Of a stretch of DNA of 64,000 bases, positions 1 to 13,330 are shown one piece after another. Position 1 is the stretch's first letter, and the number at the start of each line of letters is the position of its first letter. A program made the position numbers and the translations under genes. Under the pieces are notes generated by a model. It was not told the DNA's origin. It searched no databases and worked only from the letters and a program-made list of their open reading frames with translations. Origin of the DNA: Oasisia sp. SBJ-2009 (lineage: Eukaryota; Annelida; Polychaeta; Sabellida; Siboglinidae); the NCBI GenBank assembly GCA_964017155.1, contig OZ024856.1, positions 994,501 through 1,058,500 of the forward strand, written 5' to 3'.

Positions 1-30
1 AATTTATGTTTAAACCTCTTTCAACAAAGT

Positions 31-80
31 GCCGTGCCGTGCCGTGCCGTGCCGTGCCGTGCCGTGCCGTGCCGTGCCGA
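31..80 (+). repeat. Short (GCCGT)9 tract in an AG unit
   Basis: Nine GCCGT pentamers followed by GCCGA. Homologous tracts in otherwise near-identical higher-order repeats have 5 copies (3,141-3,170), 6 (6,410-6,444), 6 (15,382-15,416), 5 (18,477-18,506) and 17 (21,746-21,835). The tract is thus the fastest-varying part of the array and the likely seed of the two giant arrays. Confidence 0.92.
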
Positions 81-415
81 CCGTTGGGTAAACGGCGGGA
101 GTAATAAGGAACCACTAATATAATATCATTAGACGACGAGCGAGGCATTTGGCTACCTTAACAGGGTGTTAGTCGGAAAAACTGAGAAAAACGACAAAGT
201 CCCATCCGTCTACAAGGGATCAGTTGGGGAAGCGTAAATGTCTGTCTACATTCTTTTCAACAGAATTCCGTACCGACCGGCGGGTAAACGGCGGGAGTAA
301 TGAGGAACCACTAACTAGATGAGGTGACGAGGCATTTGGCGACCTTAACAGGGTGATAGTTGGAGAAATCGAGGAAAACGACGACAAAGTCCGATCCGTC
401 TACGGGGGATCAGTT

Positions 416-605
416 GGGGAAGCGTAAATGTCTGTCTACATTCTTTTCAACATAATTCCGTGCCGACCGGTGGGTAAACAGCGGGAGTAATAAGGAACCA
501 CTTGCTAGATGAGGTGACGAGGCATTTGGCGGCCTTAACAGGGTGATAGTTGGAGAAATCGAGGAAAACGACTACAAAGTCCGATCCGTCTACGGGGGAT
601 CAGTT
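416..605 (+). repeat. Representative 190 bp A unit of the L subfamily
   Basis: One monomer, measured from the end of one GGGGGATCAGTT junction to the next. It begins GGGGAAGCGTAAATGTCTGT. It carries a sense 28S-like piece at about 471-490 (GGGTAAAC-GCGGGAGTAA, preceded by a GAATTC-like stretch that also fits 28S), then an antisense 28S-like piece at about 510-551 (GACGAGGCATTTGG then CCTTAACAGGGTGATAGTT). In a real 28S gene these two pieces are contiguous and in one orientation, so the monomer holds an internal inversion. Junctions at 415, 605 and 795 show an exact 190 bp step. The 28S match is from memory of the conserved core, not from a search. Confidence 0.9.
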
Positions 606-795
606 GGGGAATCGTAAATGTTTGTCTACATTCTTTTCAACATGATTCCGTGCCGACCGGTGGGTAAACGGCGGGAGTAATAAGGAACCACTAGCTAGAT
701 CAGGTGACGAGGCATTTGGCGACCTTAACAGGGTGATAGTTGGAGAAATCGAGGAAAACGACGACAAAGTCCGATCCGTCTAGGGGGGATCAGTT

Positions 796-1001
796 GGGGA
801 AACGAGAATTTCTGTTTAAACCTGTTTCAACAAAGTGCCGTGCCGCGCCGTGCCGACCGGTGGGTAAACGGCGGGAGTAAAAAGGAACCACTAATATAAA
901 ATCATTAGACGACGAGCGAGGCATTGGGCTACCTTAACAGGGTGATAGTCGGAAAAACTGAGAAAAACGACAAAGTCCCATCCGTCTACGAGGGATCAGT
1001 T
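796..1001 (+). repeat. Representative 206 bp AG unit (A variant with GCCGT seed)
   Basis: Monomer beginning GGGGAAACGAGAATTTCTGT and containing a PmeI-like GTTTAAACC, then GTGCCGTGCCGCGCCGTGCC in place of the single GTGCC of ordinary A units. Its antisense 28S-like part reads GGCATTGGGCTACCTTAAC here; most sister AG units have GGCATTTGGCTACCTTAA, which matches 28S better than the GGCGACCTTAA of A units. AG may therefore be closer to the ancestral monomer at this site. All large and small GCCGT expansions in the window sit inside this unit type. Confidence 0.85.
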
Positions 1002-1197
1002 GGGGAATCGTAAATGTCTGTCTACATTCTTTTCAACATAATTCCGTACCGACCGGCGGGTAAACGGCGGGAGTAATAAGGAACCACTAATATAAAATCA
1101 TTAGACCACGAGGGAGGCATTTGGTTACCTTAACAGGGTGATAGTCGGAAAAACTGAGAAAAACGACAAAGTCCGATCCGTCTACGGGGGATCAGTT

Positions 1198-1376
1198 CTG
1201 CGAATCGAGAAAAACGGCAAAGTTCGACGCGCCGGTCGGTCTTCTCGGGCGTGTGTCGCGCACGGGGAGTAACTACGACTCTCTCGAGGAAGCCCAATGG
1301 CCGTGCGCGTCATTTTGCCAACTTTAGGAAAATCGAAGAAAACGACAAAATCCGATCCGTCTACGGGGGATCAGTT
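1198..1376 (+). repeat. Representative 179 bp C unit of the L subfamily
   Basis: Monomer beginning CTGCGAATCGAGAAAAACGG, with GGGGAGTAACTACGACTCTC then TCGAGGAAGCCCAATGGCC in its middle. This is a degenerate sense copy of the conserved 28S stretch GGGAGTAACTATGACTCTCT-TAAGGTAGCCAAATGCC. The TTAAGG of the R2/I-PpoI cleavage core is replaced by CGAGGA, which creates an XhoI site (CTCGAG) in nearly every C unit of the window. Its last ~45 bp, ending at the GGGGGATCAGTT junction, are shared with A and D units. Confidence 0.88.
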
Positions 1377-4287
1377 GGGGAAACGAGAATCTCTGTATAA
1401 ACCTTTTTCCACAAAGTTCCGTGCCGTGCCATGCCGACCGGTGGGTAAACGGCTGGAGTAAAAAGGAACCACTAATATAAAATCATTAGACGACGAGGGA
1501 GGCATTTGGCTACCTTAACAGGGTGATAGTCGGAAAAACTGAGAAAAACGACAAAGTCCCATCCGTCTACGGGGGATCAGTTGGGGAAGCGTAAATGTCT
1601 GTCTACATTCTTTTCAACAGAATTCCGTACCGACCGGCGGGTAAACGGCGGGAGTATTAAGGAGCCACTAGCTAGATGAGGTGACGAGGCATTTGGCGAC
1701 CTTAACAGGGTGATAGTTGGAGAAATCGAGGAAAACGACGACAAAGTCCGATCCGTCTACGGGGGATCAGTTGGGGAAGCGTAAATGTCTGTCTACATTC
1801 TTTTCAACAGAATTCCGTGCCGACCGGTGGGTAAACGGCGGGAGTATTAAGGAGCCACTAGCTAGATGAGGTGACGAGGCATTTGGCGACCTTAACAGGG
1901 TGATAGTTGGAGAAATCGAGGAAAACGACGACAAAGTCCGATCCGTCTACGGGGGATCAGTTGGGGAAGCGTAAATGTCGGTCTACATTCTTTTCAACAT
2001 AATTCCGTGCCGACCGGTGTGTAAACGGCGGGAGTAATAAGGAACCACTAGCTAGATGAGGTGACGAGGCATTTGGCGACCTTAACAGGGTGATAGTTGG
2101 AGAAATCGAGGAAAACGACGACAAAGTCCGATCCGTCTACGGGGGATCAGTTGGGGAAGCGTAAATGTCTGTCTACATTCTTTTCAACAGAATTCCTTAT
2201 CGACCGGCGGGTAAACGGCGGGAGTAATAAGGAACCACTAATATAAAATCATTAGACGACGAGCGAGGCATTTGGCTACCTTAACAGGGTGATAGTCGGA
2301 AAAACTGAGAAAAACGACACAAAGTCCCATCCGTCTACGGGGGATCAGTTGGGGAAGCGTAAATGTCTGTCTACATTCTTTTCAACAAAATTCCGTGCCG
2401 ACCGGTAGGTAAACGGCGGGAGTAATAAGGAACCACTAGCTAGATGAGGTGACGAGGCATTTGGCGACTTTAACAAGGTGATAGTTGGAGAAATCGAGGA
2501 AAACGACGACACAGTCCGATCCGTCTACGGGGGAACAGTTGGGGAATCGTAGATGTCTGTCTACATTCTTTTCAACATAATTCCGTACCGACCGGCGGGT
2601 AAACGGCGGGAGTAATAAGGAAACACTAACTAGATGAGGTGACGAGGCATTTGGCGACCTTAACAGGGTGATAGTTGGAGAAATCGAGGAAAACGACTAC
2701 AAAGTCCGATCCGTCTACGGGGGATCAGTTGGGGAATCGTAAATGTTTGTCTACATTCTTTTCAACATGATTCCGTGCCGACCGGCGGGTAAACGGCGGG
2801 AGTAATAAGGAAACACTAACTAGATGAGGTGACGAGGCATTTGGCGACCTTAACAGGGTGATAGTTGGAGAAATCGAGGAAAACGACTACAAAGTCCTAT
2901 CCGTCTACGGGGGATCAGTTCTGCGAATCGAGAAAAACGGCAAAGTTCGACGCGCCGGTCGGTCTTCTCGGGCGTGTGTCGCGCACGGGGAGTAACTACG
3001 ACTCTCTCGAGGAAACCCAGTGGCCGTGCGCGTCATTTGGCCAACTTTCGGAAAATCGAGGAAAACGACAAAGTCCGATCCGTCTACGGGGGATCAGTTG
3101 GGGAAACGAGAATTTATGTTTAAACCTCTTTCAACAAAGTGCCGTGCCGTGCCGTGCCGTGCCGTGCCGACCGTTGGGTAAACGGCGGGAGTAATAAGGA
3201 ACCACTAATATAATATCATTAGACGACGAGCGAGGCATTTGGCTACCTTAACAGGGTGTTAGTCGGAAAAACTGAGAAAAACGACAAAGTCCCATCCGTC
3301 TACAAGGGATCAGTTGGGGAAGCGTAAATGTCTGTCTACATTCTTTTCAACAGAATTCCGTACCGACCGGCGGGTAAACGGCGGGAGTAATGAGGAACCA
3401 CTAACTAGATGAGGTGACGAGGCATTTGGCGACCTTAACAGGGTGATAGTTGGAGAAATCGAGGAAAACGACGACAAAGTCCGATCCGTCTACGGGGGAT
3501 CAGTTGGGGAAGCGTAAATGTCTGTCTACATTCTTTTCAACATAATTCCGTGCCGACCGGTGGGTAAACGGCGGGAGTAATAAGGAACCACTTGCTAGAT
3601 GAGGTGACGAGGCATTTGGCGGCCTTAACAGGGTGATAGTTGGAGAAATCGAGGAAAACGACTACAAAGTCCGATCCGTCTACGGGGGATCAGTTGGGGA
3701 ATCGTAAATGTTTGTCTACATTCTTTTCAACATGATTCCGTGCCGACCGGTGGGTAAACGGCGGGAGTAATAAGGAACCACTAGCTAGATCAGGTGACGA
3801 GGCATTTGGCGACCTTAACAGGGTGATAGTTGGAGAAATCGAGGAAAACGACGACAAAGTCCGAACCGTCTAGGGGGGATCAGTTGGGGAAACGAGAATT
3901 TCTGTTTAAACCTGTTTCAACAAAGTGCCGTGCCGCGCCGTGCCGACCGGTGGGTAAACGGCGGGAGTAAAAAGGAACCACTAATATAAAATCATTAGAC
4001 GACGAGCGAGGCATTGGGCTACCTTAACAGGGTGATAGTCGGAAAAACTGAGAAAAACGACAAAGTCCCATCCGTCTACGAGGGATCAGTTGGGGAATCG
4101 TAAATGTCTGTCTACATTCTTTTCAACATAATTCCGTACCGACCGGCGGGTAAACGGCGGGAGTAATAAGGAACCACTAATATAAAATCATTAGACCACG
4201 AGGGAGGCATTTGGTTACCTTAACAGGGTGATAGTCGGAAAAACTGAGAAAAACGACAAAGTCCGATCCGTCTACGGGGGATCAGTT

Positions 4288-4645
4288 CTGCGAATCGAGA
4301 AAAACGGCAAAGTTCGACGCGCCGGTCGGTCTTCTCGGGCGTGTGTCGCGCACGGGGAGTAACTACGACTCTCTCGAGGAAACCCAATGGCCGTGCGCAT
4401 CATTTGGCCAACTTTCGGAAAATCGAGGAAAACGACTAAGTCCTATTCGTCTACGGGGGATCAGTTCTGCGAATCGAGAAAAACGGCAAATTTCGACGCG
4501 CCGATCGGTCTTCTCGGGCGTGTGTCGCGCACGGGGAGTAACTACGACTCTCTCGAGGAAGCCCAATGGCCGTGCGCGTCATTTTGCCAACTTTAGGAAA
4601 ATCGAAGAAAACGACAAAATCCGATCCGTCTACGGGGGATCAGTT
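4288..4645 (+). repeat. Tandem pair of C units
   Basis: Two C units (4,288-4,466 and 4,467-4,645), each 179 bp, adjoin directly. The corresponding place in the first higher-order repeat (1,198) has only one. The same doublet occurs at 19,622-19,980, 22,950-23,305 and 24,198-24,550, and after D units at 9,005 and 11,413. The exact one-monomer difference between otherwise equal higher-order repeats is the signature of unequal exchange in register. Confidence 0.85.
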
Positions 4646-7600
4646 GGGGAAACGAGAATCTCTGTATAAACCTTTTTCCACGAAGTTCCGTGCCGTGCCA
4701 TGCCGACCGGTGGGTAAACGGCTGGAGTAAAAAGGAACCACTAATATAAAATCATTAGACGACGAGGGAGGCATTTGGCTACCTTAACAGGGTGATAGTC
4801 GGAAAAACTGAGAAAAACGACAAAGTCCCATCCGTCTACGGGGGATCAGTTGGGGAAGCGTAAATGTCTGTCTACATTCTTTTCAACAGAATTCCGTACC
4901 GACCGGCGGGTAAACGGCGGGAGTATTAAGGAGCCACTAGCTAGATGAGGTGACGAGGCATTTGGCGACCTTAACAGGGTGATAGTTGGAGAAATCGAGG
5001 AAAACGACGACAAAGTCCGATCCGTCTACGGGGGATCAGTTGGGGAAGCGTAAATGTCTGTCTACATTCTTTTCAACAGAATTCCGTGCCGACCGGTGGG
5101 TAAACGGCGGGAGTATTAAGGAGCCACTAGCTAGATGAGGTGACGAGGCATTTGGCGACCTTAACAGGGTGATAGTTGGAGAAATCGAGGAAAACGACGA
5201 CAAAGTCCGATCCGTCTACGGGGGATCAGTTGGGGAAGCGTAAATGTCGGTCTACATTCTTTTCAACATAATTCCGTGCCGACCGGTGTGTAAACGGCGG
5301 GAGTAATAAGGAACCACTAGCTAGATGAGGTGACGAGGCATTTGGCGACCTTAACAGGGTGATAGTTGGAGAAATCGAGGAAAACGACGACAAAGTCCGA
5401 TCCGTCTACGGGGGATCAGTTGGGGAAGCGTAAATGTCTGTCTACATTCTTTTCAACAGAATTCCTTATCGACCGGCGGGTAAACGGCGGGAGTAATAAG
5501 GAACCACTAATATAAAATCATTAGACGACGAGCGAGGCATTGGGCTACCTTAACAGGGTGATAGTCGGAAAAACTGAGAAAAACGACACAAAGTCCCATC
5601 CGTCTACGGGGGATCAGTTGGGGAAGCGTAAATGTCTGTCTACATTCTTTTCAACAAAATTCCGTGCCGACCGGTAGGTAAACGGCGGGAGTAATAAGGA
5701 ACCACTAGCTAGATGAGGTGACGAGGCATTTGGCGACTTTAACAAGGTGATAGTTGGAGAAATCGAGGAAAACGACGACACAGTCCGATCCGTCTACGGG
5801 GGAACAGTTGGGGAATCGTAGATGTCTGTCTGCATTCTTTTCAACATAATTCCGTACCGACCGGCGGGTAAACGGCGGGAGTAATAAGGAAACACTAACT
5901 AGATGAGGTGACGAGGCATTTGGCGACCTTAACAGGGTGATAGTTGGAGAAATCGAGGAAAACGACTACAAAGTCCGATCCGTCTACGGGGGATCAGTTG
6001 GGGAATCGTAAATGTTTGTCTACATTCTTTTCAACATGATTCCGTGCCGACCGGCGGGTAAACGGCGGGAGTAATAAGGAAACACTAACTAGATGAGGTG
6101 ACGAGGCATTTGGCGACCTTAACAGGGTGATAGTTGGAGAAATCGAGGAAAACGACTACAAAGTCCTATCCGTCTACGGGGGATCAGTTCTGCGAATCGA
6201 GAAAAACGGCAAAGTTCGACGCGCCGGTCGGTTTTCTCGGGCGTGTGTCGCGCACGGGGAGTAACTACGACTCTCTCGAGGAAACCCAATGGCCGTGCGC
6301 GTCATTTGGCCAACTTTCGGAAAATCGAGGAAAACGACAAAGTCCGATCCGTCTACGGGGGATCAGTTGGGAAAACGAGAATTTATGTTTAAACCTCTTT
6401 CAACAAAGTGCCGTGCCGTGCCGTGCCGTGCCGTGCCGTGCCGACCGTTGGGTAAACGGCGGGAGTAATAAGGAACCACTAATATAATATCATTAGACGA
6501 CGAGCGAGGCATTTGGCTACCTTAACAGGGTGTTAGTCGGAAAAACTAAGAAAAACGACAAAGTCCCATCCGTCTACAAGGGATCAGTTGGGGAAGCGTA
6601 AATGTCTGTCTACATTCTTTTCAACAGAATTCCGTACCGACCGGCGGGTAAACGGCGGGAGTAATGAGGAACCACTAACTAGATGAGGTGACGAGGCATT
6701 TGGCGACCTTAACAGGGTGATAGTTGGAGAAATCGAGGAAAACGACGACAAAGTCCGATCCGTCTACGGGGGATCAGTTGGGGAAGCGTAAATGTCTGTC
6801 TACATTCTTTTCAACATAATTCCGTGCCGACCGGTGGGTAAACGGCGGGAGTAATAAGGAACCACTTGCTAGATGAGGTGACGAGGCATTTGGCGGCCTT
6901 AACAGGGTGATAGTTGGAGAAATCGAGGAAAACGACTACAAAGTCCGATCCGTCTACGGGGGATCAGTTGGGGAATCGTAAATGTTTGTCTACATTCTTT
7001 TCAACATGATTCCGTGCCGACCGGTGGGTAAACGGCGGGAGTAATAAGGAACCACTAGCTAGATCAGGTGACGAGGCATTTGGCGACCTTAACAGGGTGA
7101 TAGTTGGAGAAATCGAGGAAAACGACGACAAAGTCCGATCCGTCTAGGGGGGATCAGTTGGGGAAACGAGAATTTCTGTTTAAACCTGTTTCAACAAAGT
7201 GCCGTGCCGCGCCGTGCCGACCGGTGGGTAAACGGCGGGAGTAAAAAGGAACCACTAATATAAAATCATTAGACGACGAGCGAGGCATTGGGCTACCTTA
7301 ACAGGGTGATAGTCGGAAAAACTGAGAAAAACGACAAAGTCCCATCCGTCTACGAGGGATCAGTTGGGGAATCGTAAATGTCTGTCTACATTCTTTTCAA
7401 CATAATTCCGTACCGACCGGCGGGTAAACGGCGGGAGTAATAAGGAACCACTAATATAAAATCATCAGACCACGAGGGAGGCATTTGGCTACCTTAACAG
7501 GGTGATAGTCGGAAAAACTGAGAAAAACGACAAAGTCCCATCCGTCTACGGGGGATCAGTTGGGGAAGCGTAAATGTCTGTCTACATTCTTTTCAACATA

Positions 7601-8703
7601 ATTCCGTACCGACCGGCGGGTAAACGGCGGGAGTAATAAGGAAACACTAACTAGATGAGGTGACGAGGCATTTGGCGACCTTAACAGGGTGATAGTTGGA
7701 GAAATCGGGGAAAACGACAAAGTCCTATCCGTCTACGGGGGATCAGTTCTGCGAATCGAGAAAAACGGCAAAGTTCGACGCGCCGGTCGGTCTTCTCGGG
7801 CGTGTGTCGCGCACGGGGAGTAACTACGACTCTCTCGAGGAAACCCAATGGCCATGCGCGTCATTTGGCCAACTTTCGGAAAATCGAGGAAAACGACAAA
7901 GTCCGATCCGTCTACGGGGGATCAGTTGGGGAAACGAGAATTTATTTTTAAACCTGTTTCAACAAAGTGCCGTGCCGTGCCGTGCCGACCGTTGGGTAAA
8001 CGGCGGGAGTAATAAGGAACCACTAATATAATATCATTAGACGACGAGCGAGGCATTTTGCTACCTTAACAGGGTGTTAGTCGGAAAAACTGAGAAAAAC
8101 GACAAAGTCCCATCCGTCTACAAGGGATCAGTTGGGGAAGCGTAAATGTCTGTCTACATTCTTTTCAACAGAATTCCGTACCGACCGACGGGTAAACGGC
8201 GGGAGTAATGAGGAACCACTAACTAGATGAGGTGACGAGGCATTTGGCGACCTTAACAGGGTGATAGTTGGAGAAATCGAGGAAAACGACGACAAAGTCC
8301 CATCCGTCTACGGGGGATCAGTTGGGGAAGCGTAAATGTCTGTCTACATTCTTTTCAACAGAATTCCGTACCGACCGGCGGGTAAACGGCGGGAGTATTA
8401 AGGAGCCACTAGCTAGATGAGGTGACGAGGCATTTGGCGACCTTAACAGGGTGATAGTTGGAGAAATCGAGGAAAACGACGACAAAGTCCGATCCGTCTA
8501 CGGGGGATCAGTTGGGGAAGCGTAAATGTCTGTCTACATTCTTTTCAACATAATTCCGTACCGACCGGCGGGTAAACGGCGGGAGTAATAAGGAGCCACT
8601 AGCTAGATGAGGTGACGAGGCATTTGGCGACCTTAACAGGGTGATAGTTGGAGAAATCGAGGAAAACGACGACAAAGTCCGATCCGTCTACGGGGGATCA
8701 GTT

Positions 8704-9004
8704 GGGGAAGCGGCGTGTCGAAACCAGGCCCGGTCGTGTGCGCCCAAGCCTGGTCGCGTTCCGAAGCGGCCCGGCCCGGCCCGGCCGCACGGCGAGGTGC
8801 GGTCCGGTCCGGCCGGGTCCCAGCGCGGCCAGGCCGGGCCAGACCCGGGCCGGCGGAGGGAGAGAGACGTGAAAGACGGACTCGACGACGATAGAGATCA
8901 CTTGTGTATGTAGACGAATGACCGACCGGGCGCTTCGTTTTGCCAACTTTTGGAAACAAATCGAGCAAAACGACTAAGTCCGATCCGTCTACGGGGGATC
9001 AGTT
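8704..9004 (+). repeat. D unit 1 (GC-rich, L array)
   Basis: 301 bp unit between two junction motifs. The 5' half is a degenerate minisatellite of ~20-27 bp pieces such as CGAAGCCTGGTCGCGTTC, running into a CCCGG-rich stretch. The 3' half holds GAGAGAGACGTGAAAGACGG, GAGATCACTTGTGTATGTAG and GACGAATGACCG, then the module TTTTGCCAACTTTTGGAAAC shared with C units. It is followed by a C unit, as nearly every D unit is. Confidence 0.85.
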
Positions 9005-11109
9005 CTGCGAATCGAGAAAAACGGCAAAGTTCGACGCGCCGGTCGGTCTTCTCGGGCGTGTGTCGCGCACGGGGAGTAACTACGACTCTCTCGAGGAAAC
9101 CCAATGGCCGAGCGCGTCATTTGGCCAACTTTCGGAAAATCGAGGAAAACGACTAAGTCCTATTCGTCTACGGGGGATCAGTTCTGCGAATCGAGAAAAA
9201 CGGCAAATTTCGACGCGCCGATCGGTCTTCTCGGGCGTGTATCGCGCACGGGGAGTAACTACGACTCTCTCGAGGAAGCCCAATGGCCGTGCACGTCATT
9301 TTGCCAACTTTAGGAAAATCGAGGAAAACGACAAAATCCGATCCGTCTACGGGGGATCAGTTGGGGAAACGAGAATTTCTGTATAAACCTTTTTCCACAA
9401 AGTTCCGTGCCGTGCCATGCCGACCGGTGGGTAAACGGCGGGAGTAATAAGGAACCACTAATATAAAATCATTAGACGACGAGGGAGGCATTTCGCTACC
9501 TTAACAGGGTGATAGTCGGAAAAACTGAGAAAAACGACAAAGTCCCATCCGTCTACGGGGGATCAGTTGGGGAAGCGTAAATGTCTGTCTACATTCTTTT
9601 CAACATAATTCCGTACCGACCGGCGGGTAAACGGCGGGAGTAATAAGGAAACACTAACTAGATGAGGTGACGAGGCATTTGGCGACCTTAACAGGGTGAT
9701 AGTTGGAGAAATCGAGGAAAACGACAAAGTCCTATCCGTCTACGAGGGATCAGTTGGGGAATCGTAAATGTCTGTCTACATTCTTTTCAACATAATTCCG
9801 TACCGACCGGCGGGTAAACGGCGGGAGTAATAAGGAACCACTAATATAAAATCATCAGACCACGAGGGAGGCATTTGGCTACCTTAACAGGGTGATAGTC
9901 GGAAAAACTGAGAAAAACGACAAAGTCCCATCCGTCTACGGGGGATCAGTTGGGGAAGCGTAAATGTCTGTCTACATTCTTTTCAACATAATTCCGTACC
10001 GACCGGCGGGTAAACGGCGGGAGTAATAAGGAAACACTAACTAGATGAGGTGACGAGGCATTTGGCGACCTTAACAGGGTGATAGTTGGAGAAATCGAGG
10101 AAAACGACAAAGTCCTATCCGTCTACGGGGGATCAGTTCTGCGAATCGAGAAAAACGGCAAAGTTCGACGCGCCGGTCGGTCTTCTCGGGCGTGTGTCGC
10201 GCACGGGGAGTAACTACGACTCTCTCGAGGAAACCCAATGGCCGTGCGCGTCATTTGGCCAACTTTCGGAAAATCGAGGAAAACGACAAAGTCCGATCCG
10301 TCTACGGGGGATCAGTTGGGGAAACGAGAATTTATTTTTAAACCTGTTTCAACAAAGTGCCGTGCCGTGCCGTGCCGACCGTTGGGTAAACGGCGGGAGT
10401 ATTAAGGAACCACTAATATAATATCATTAGACGACGAGCGAGGCATTTTGCTACCTTAACAGGGTGTTAGTCGGAAAAACTGAGAAAAACGACAAAGTCC
10501 CATCCGTCTACAAGGGATCAGTTGGGGAAGCGTAAATGTCTGTCTACATTCTTTTCAACAGAATTCCGTACCGACCGGCGGGTAAACGGCGGGAGTAATG
10601 AGGAACCACTAACTAGATGAGGTGACGAGGCATTTGGCGACCTTAACAGGGTGATAGTTGGAGAAATCGAAGAAAACGACGACAAAGTCCCATCCGTCTA
10701 CGGGGGATCAGTTGGGGAAGCGTAAATGTCTGTCTACATTCTTTTCAACAGAATTCCGTACCGACCGGCGGGTAAACGGCGGGAGTATTAAGGAGCCACT
10801 AGCTAGATGAGGTGACGAGGCATTTGGCGACCTTAACAGGGTGATAGTTGGAGAAATCGAGGAAAACGACGACAAAGTCCGATCCGTCTACGGGGGATCA
10901 GTTGGGGAAACGAGAATTTGTGTTTAAACCTGTTTCAACAAAGTGCCGTGCCGCGCCGTGCCGACCGGTGGGTAAACGGCGGGAGTAAAAAGGAACCACT
11001 AATATAAAATCATTAGACGACGAGGGAGGCATTTGGCTACCTTAACAGGGTGATAGTCGGAAAAACTGAGAAAAACGACAAAGTCCCATCCGTCTACGGG
11101 GGATCAGTT

Positions 11110-11412
11110 GGGGAAGCGGCGTGCCGAAACCTGGCCCGGTCGTGTGCGCCGAAGCCTGGTCGCGTTCCGAAGCGGCCGGCCCGGCCCGGCCGCACGGCGA
11201 GGTGCGGTCCGGTCCGGTCCGGCCGGGCCCAGCGCGGGTAGGCCGGGCACGGCCCGGCCGGCGGAGGGACAGAGACGGGAAAGACGGACTCGACGACAGT
11301 AGAGATCACTTGTGCATGTAGACGAATGACCGACCGGGCGCGTCGTTTTGCCAACTTTTGGAAACAAATCGAGCAAAACGACTAAGTCCGATCCGTCTAC
11401 GGGGGATCAGTT
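11110..11412 (+). repeat. D unit 2 (GC-rich, L array)
   Basis: 303 bp, same layout as the unit at 8,704 with a reordered CCGG-rich tract. The minisatellite pieces GCCGAAACCTGGCCCGGTCG and GCCGAAGCCTGGTCGCGTTC are clear. Followed by two C units. Confidence 0.83.
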
Positions 11413-13330
11413 CTGCGAATCGAGAAAAACGGCAAAGTTCGACGCGCCGGTCGGTCTTCTAGGGCGTGTGTCGCGCACGGGGAGTAACTACGACTCTCTC
11501 GAGGAAACCCAATGGCCGTGCGCGTCATTTGGCCAACTTTCGGAAAATCGAGGAAAACGACTAAGTCCTATTCGTCTACGGGGGATCAGTTCTGCGAATC
11601 GAGAAAAACGGCAAATTTCGACGCGCCGATCGGTCTTCTCGGGCGTGTGTCGCACACGGGGAGTAACTACGACTCTCTCGAGGAAGCCCAATGGCCGTGC
11701 GCGTCATTTTGCCAACTTTAGGAAAATCGAAGAAAACGACAAAATCCGATCCGTCTACGGGGGATCAGTTGGGGAAACGAGAATTTCTGTATAAACCTTT
11801 TTCCACAAAGTTCCGTGCCGTGCCATGCCGACCGGTGGGTAAACGGCGGGAGTAATAAGGAACCACTAATATAAAATCATTAGACGACGAGGGAGGCATT
11901 TCGCTACCTTAACAGGGTGATAGTCGGAAAAACTGAGAAAAACGACAAAGTCCCATCCGTCTACGAGGGATCAGTTGGGGAATCGTAAATGTCTGTCTAC
12001 ATTCTTTTCAACATAATTCCGTACCGACCGGCGGGTAAACGGCGGGAGTAATAAGGAACCACTAATATAAAATCATCAGACCACGAGGGAGGCATTTGGC
12101 TACCTTAACAGGGTGATAGTCGGAAAAACTGAGAAAAACGACAAAGTCCCATCCGTCTACGGGGGATCAGTTGGGGAAGCGTAAATGTCTGTCTACATTC
12201 TTTTCAACATAATTCCGTACCGACCGGCGGGTAAACGGCGGGAGTAATAAGGAAACACTAACTAGATGAGGTGACGAGGCATTTGGCGACCTTAACAGGG
12301 TGATAGTTGGAGAAATCGAGGAAAACGACAAAGTCCTATCCGTCTACGGGGGATCAGTTCTGCGAATCGAGAAAAACGGCAAAGTTCGACGCGCCGGTCG
12401 GTCTTCTCGGGCGTGTGTCGCGCACGGGGAGTAACTACGACTCTCTCGAGGAAACCCAATGGCCGTGCGCGTCATTTAGCCAACTTTCGGAAAATCGAGG
12501 AAAACGACAAAGTCCGATCCGTCTACGGGGGATCAGTTGGGGAAACGAGAATTTATTTTTAAACCTGTTTCAACAAAGTGCCGTGGCGTGCCGTGCCGAC
12601 CGTTGGGTAAACGGCGGGAGTAATAAGGAACCACTAATATAATATCATTAGACGACGAGCGAGGCATTTTGCTACCTTAACAGGGTGTTAGTCGGAAAAA
12701 CTGAGAAAAACGACAAAGTCCCATCCGTCTACAAGGGATCAGTTGGGGAAGCGTAAATGTCTGTCTACATTCTTTTCAACAGAATTCCGTACCGACCGGC
12801 GGGTAAACGGCGGGAGTAATGAGGAACCACTAACTAGATGAGGTGACGAGGCATTTGGCGACCTTAACAGGGTGATAGTTGGAGAAATCGAGGAAAACGA
12901 CGACAAAGTCCCATCCGTCTACGGGGGATCAGTTGGGGAAGCGTAAATGTCTGTCTACATTCTTTTCAACAGAATTCCGTACCGACCGGCGGGTAAACGG
13001 CGGGAGTATTAAGGAGCCACTAGCTAGATGAGGTGACGAGGCATTTGGCGACCTTAACAGGGTGATAGTTGGAGAAATCGAGGAAAACGACGACAAAGTC
13101 CGATCCGTCTACGGGGGATCAGTTGGGGAAACGAGAATTTGTGTTTAAACCTGTTTCAACAAAGTGCCGTGCCGCGCCGTGCCGACCGGTGGGTAAACGG
13201 CGGGAGTAAAAAGGAACCACTAATATAAAATCATTAGACGACGAGGGAGGCATTTGGCTACCTTAACAGGGTGATAGTCGGAAAAACTGAGAAAAACGAC
13301 AAAGTCCCATCCGTCTACGGGGGATCAGTT

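Larger units (their letters stand above)
1..7540. repeat. L satellite array, segmental-duplication copy A
   Basis: Head-to-tail array of 179-206 bp units separated by the motif CCGTCTACGGGGGATCAGTT. Higher-order repeats can be tracked by the marker AATTTATGTTTAAACCTC at 1, 3,111 and 6,380, giving periods of 3,110 and 3,269 bp. The second is longer because it has two C units in tandem (4,288-4,466 and 4,467-4,645) where the first has one (1,198-1,376), partly offset by fewer GCCGT pentamers. The whole segment recurs at 15,352-22,935 with only scattered substitutions. L-subfamily hallmarks are CCGATCCGTC before the junction and AGTAATAAGGAACC in the A unit. No gene is present; open frames here are short translations of C and AG units repeated at each copy. 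Confidence 0.93.
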
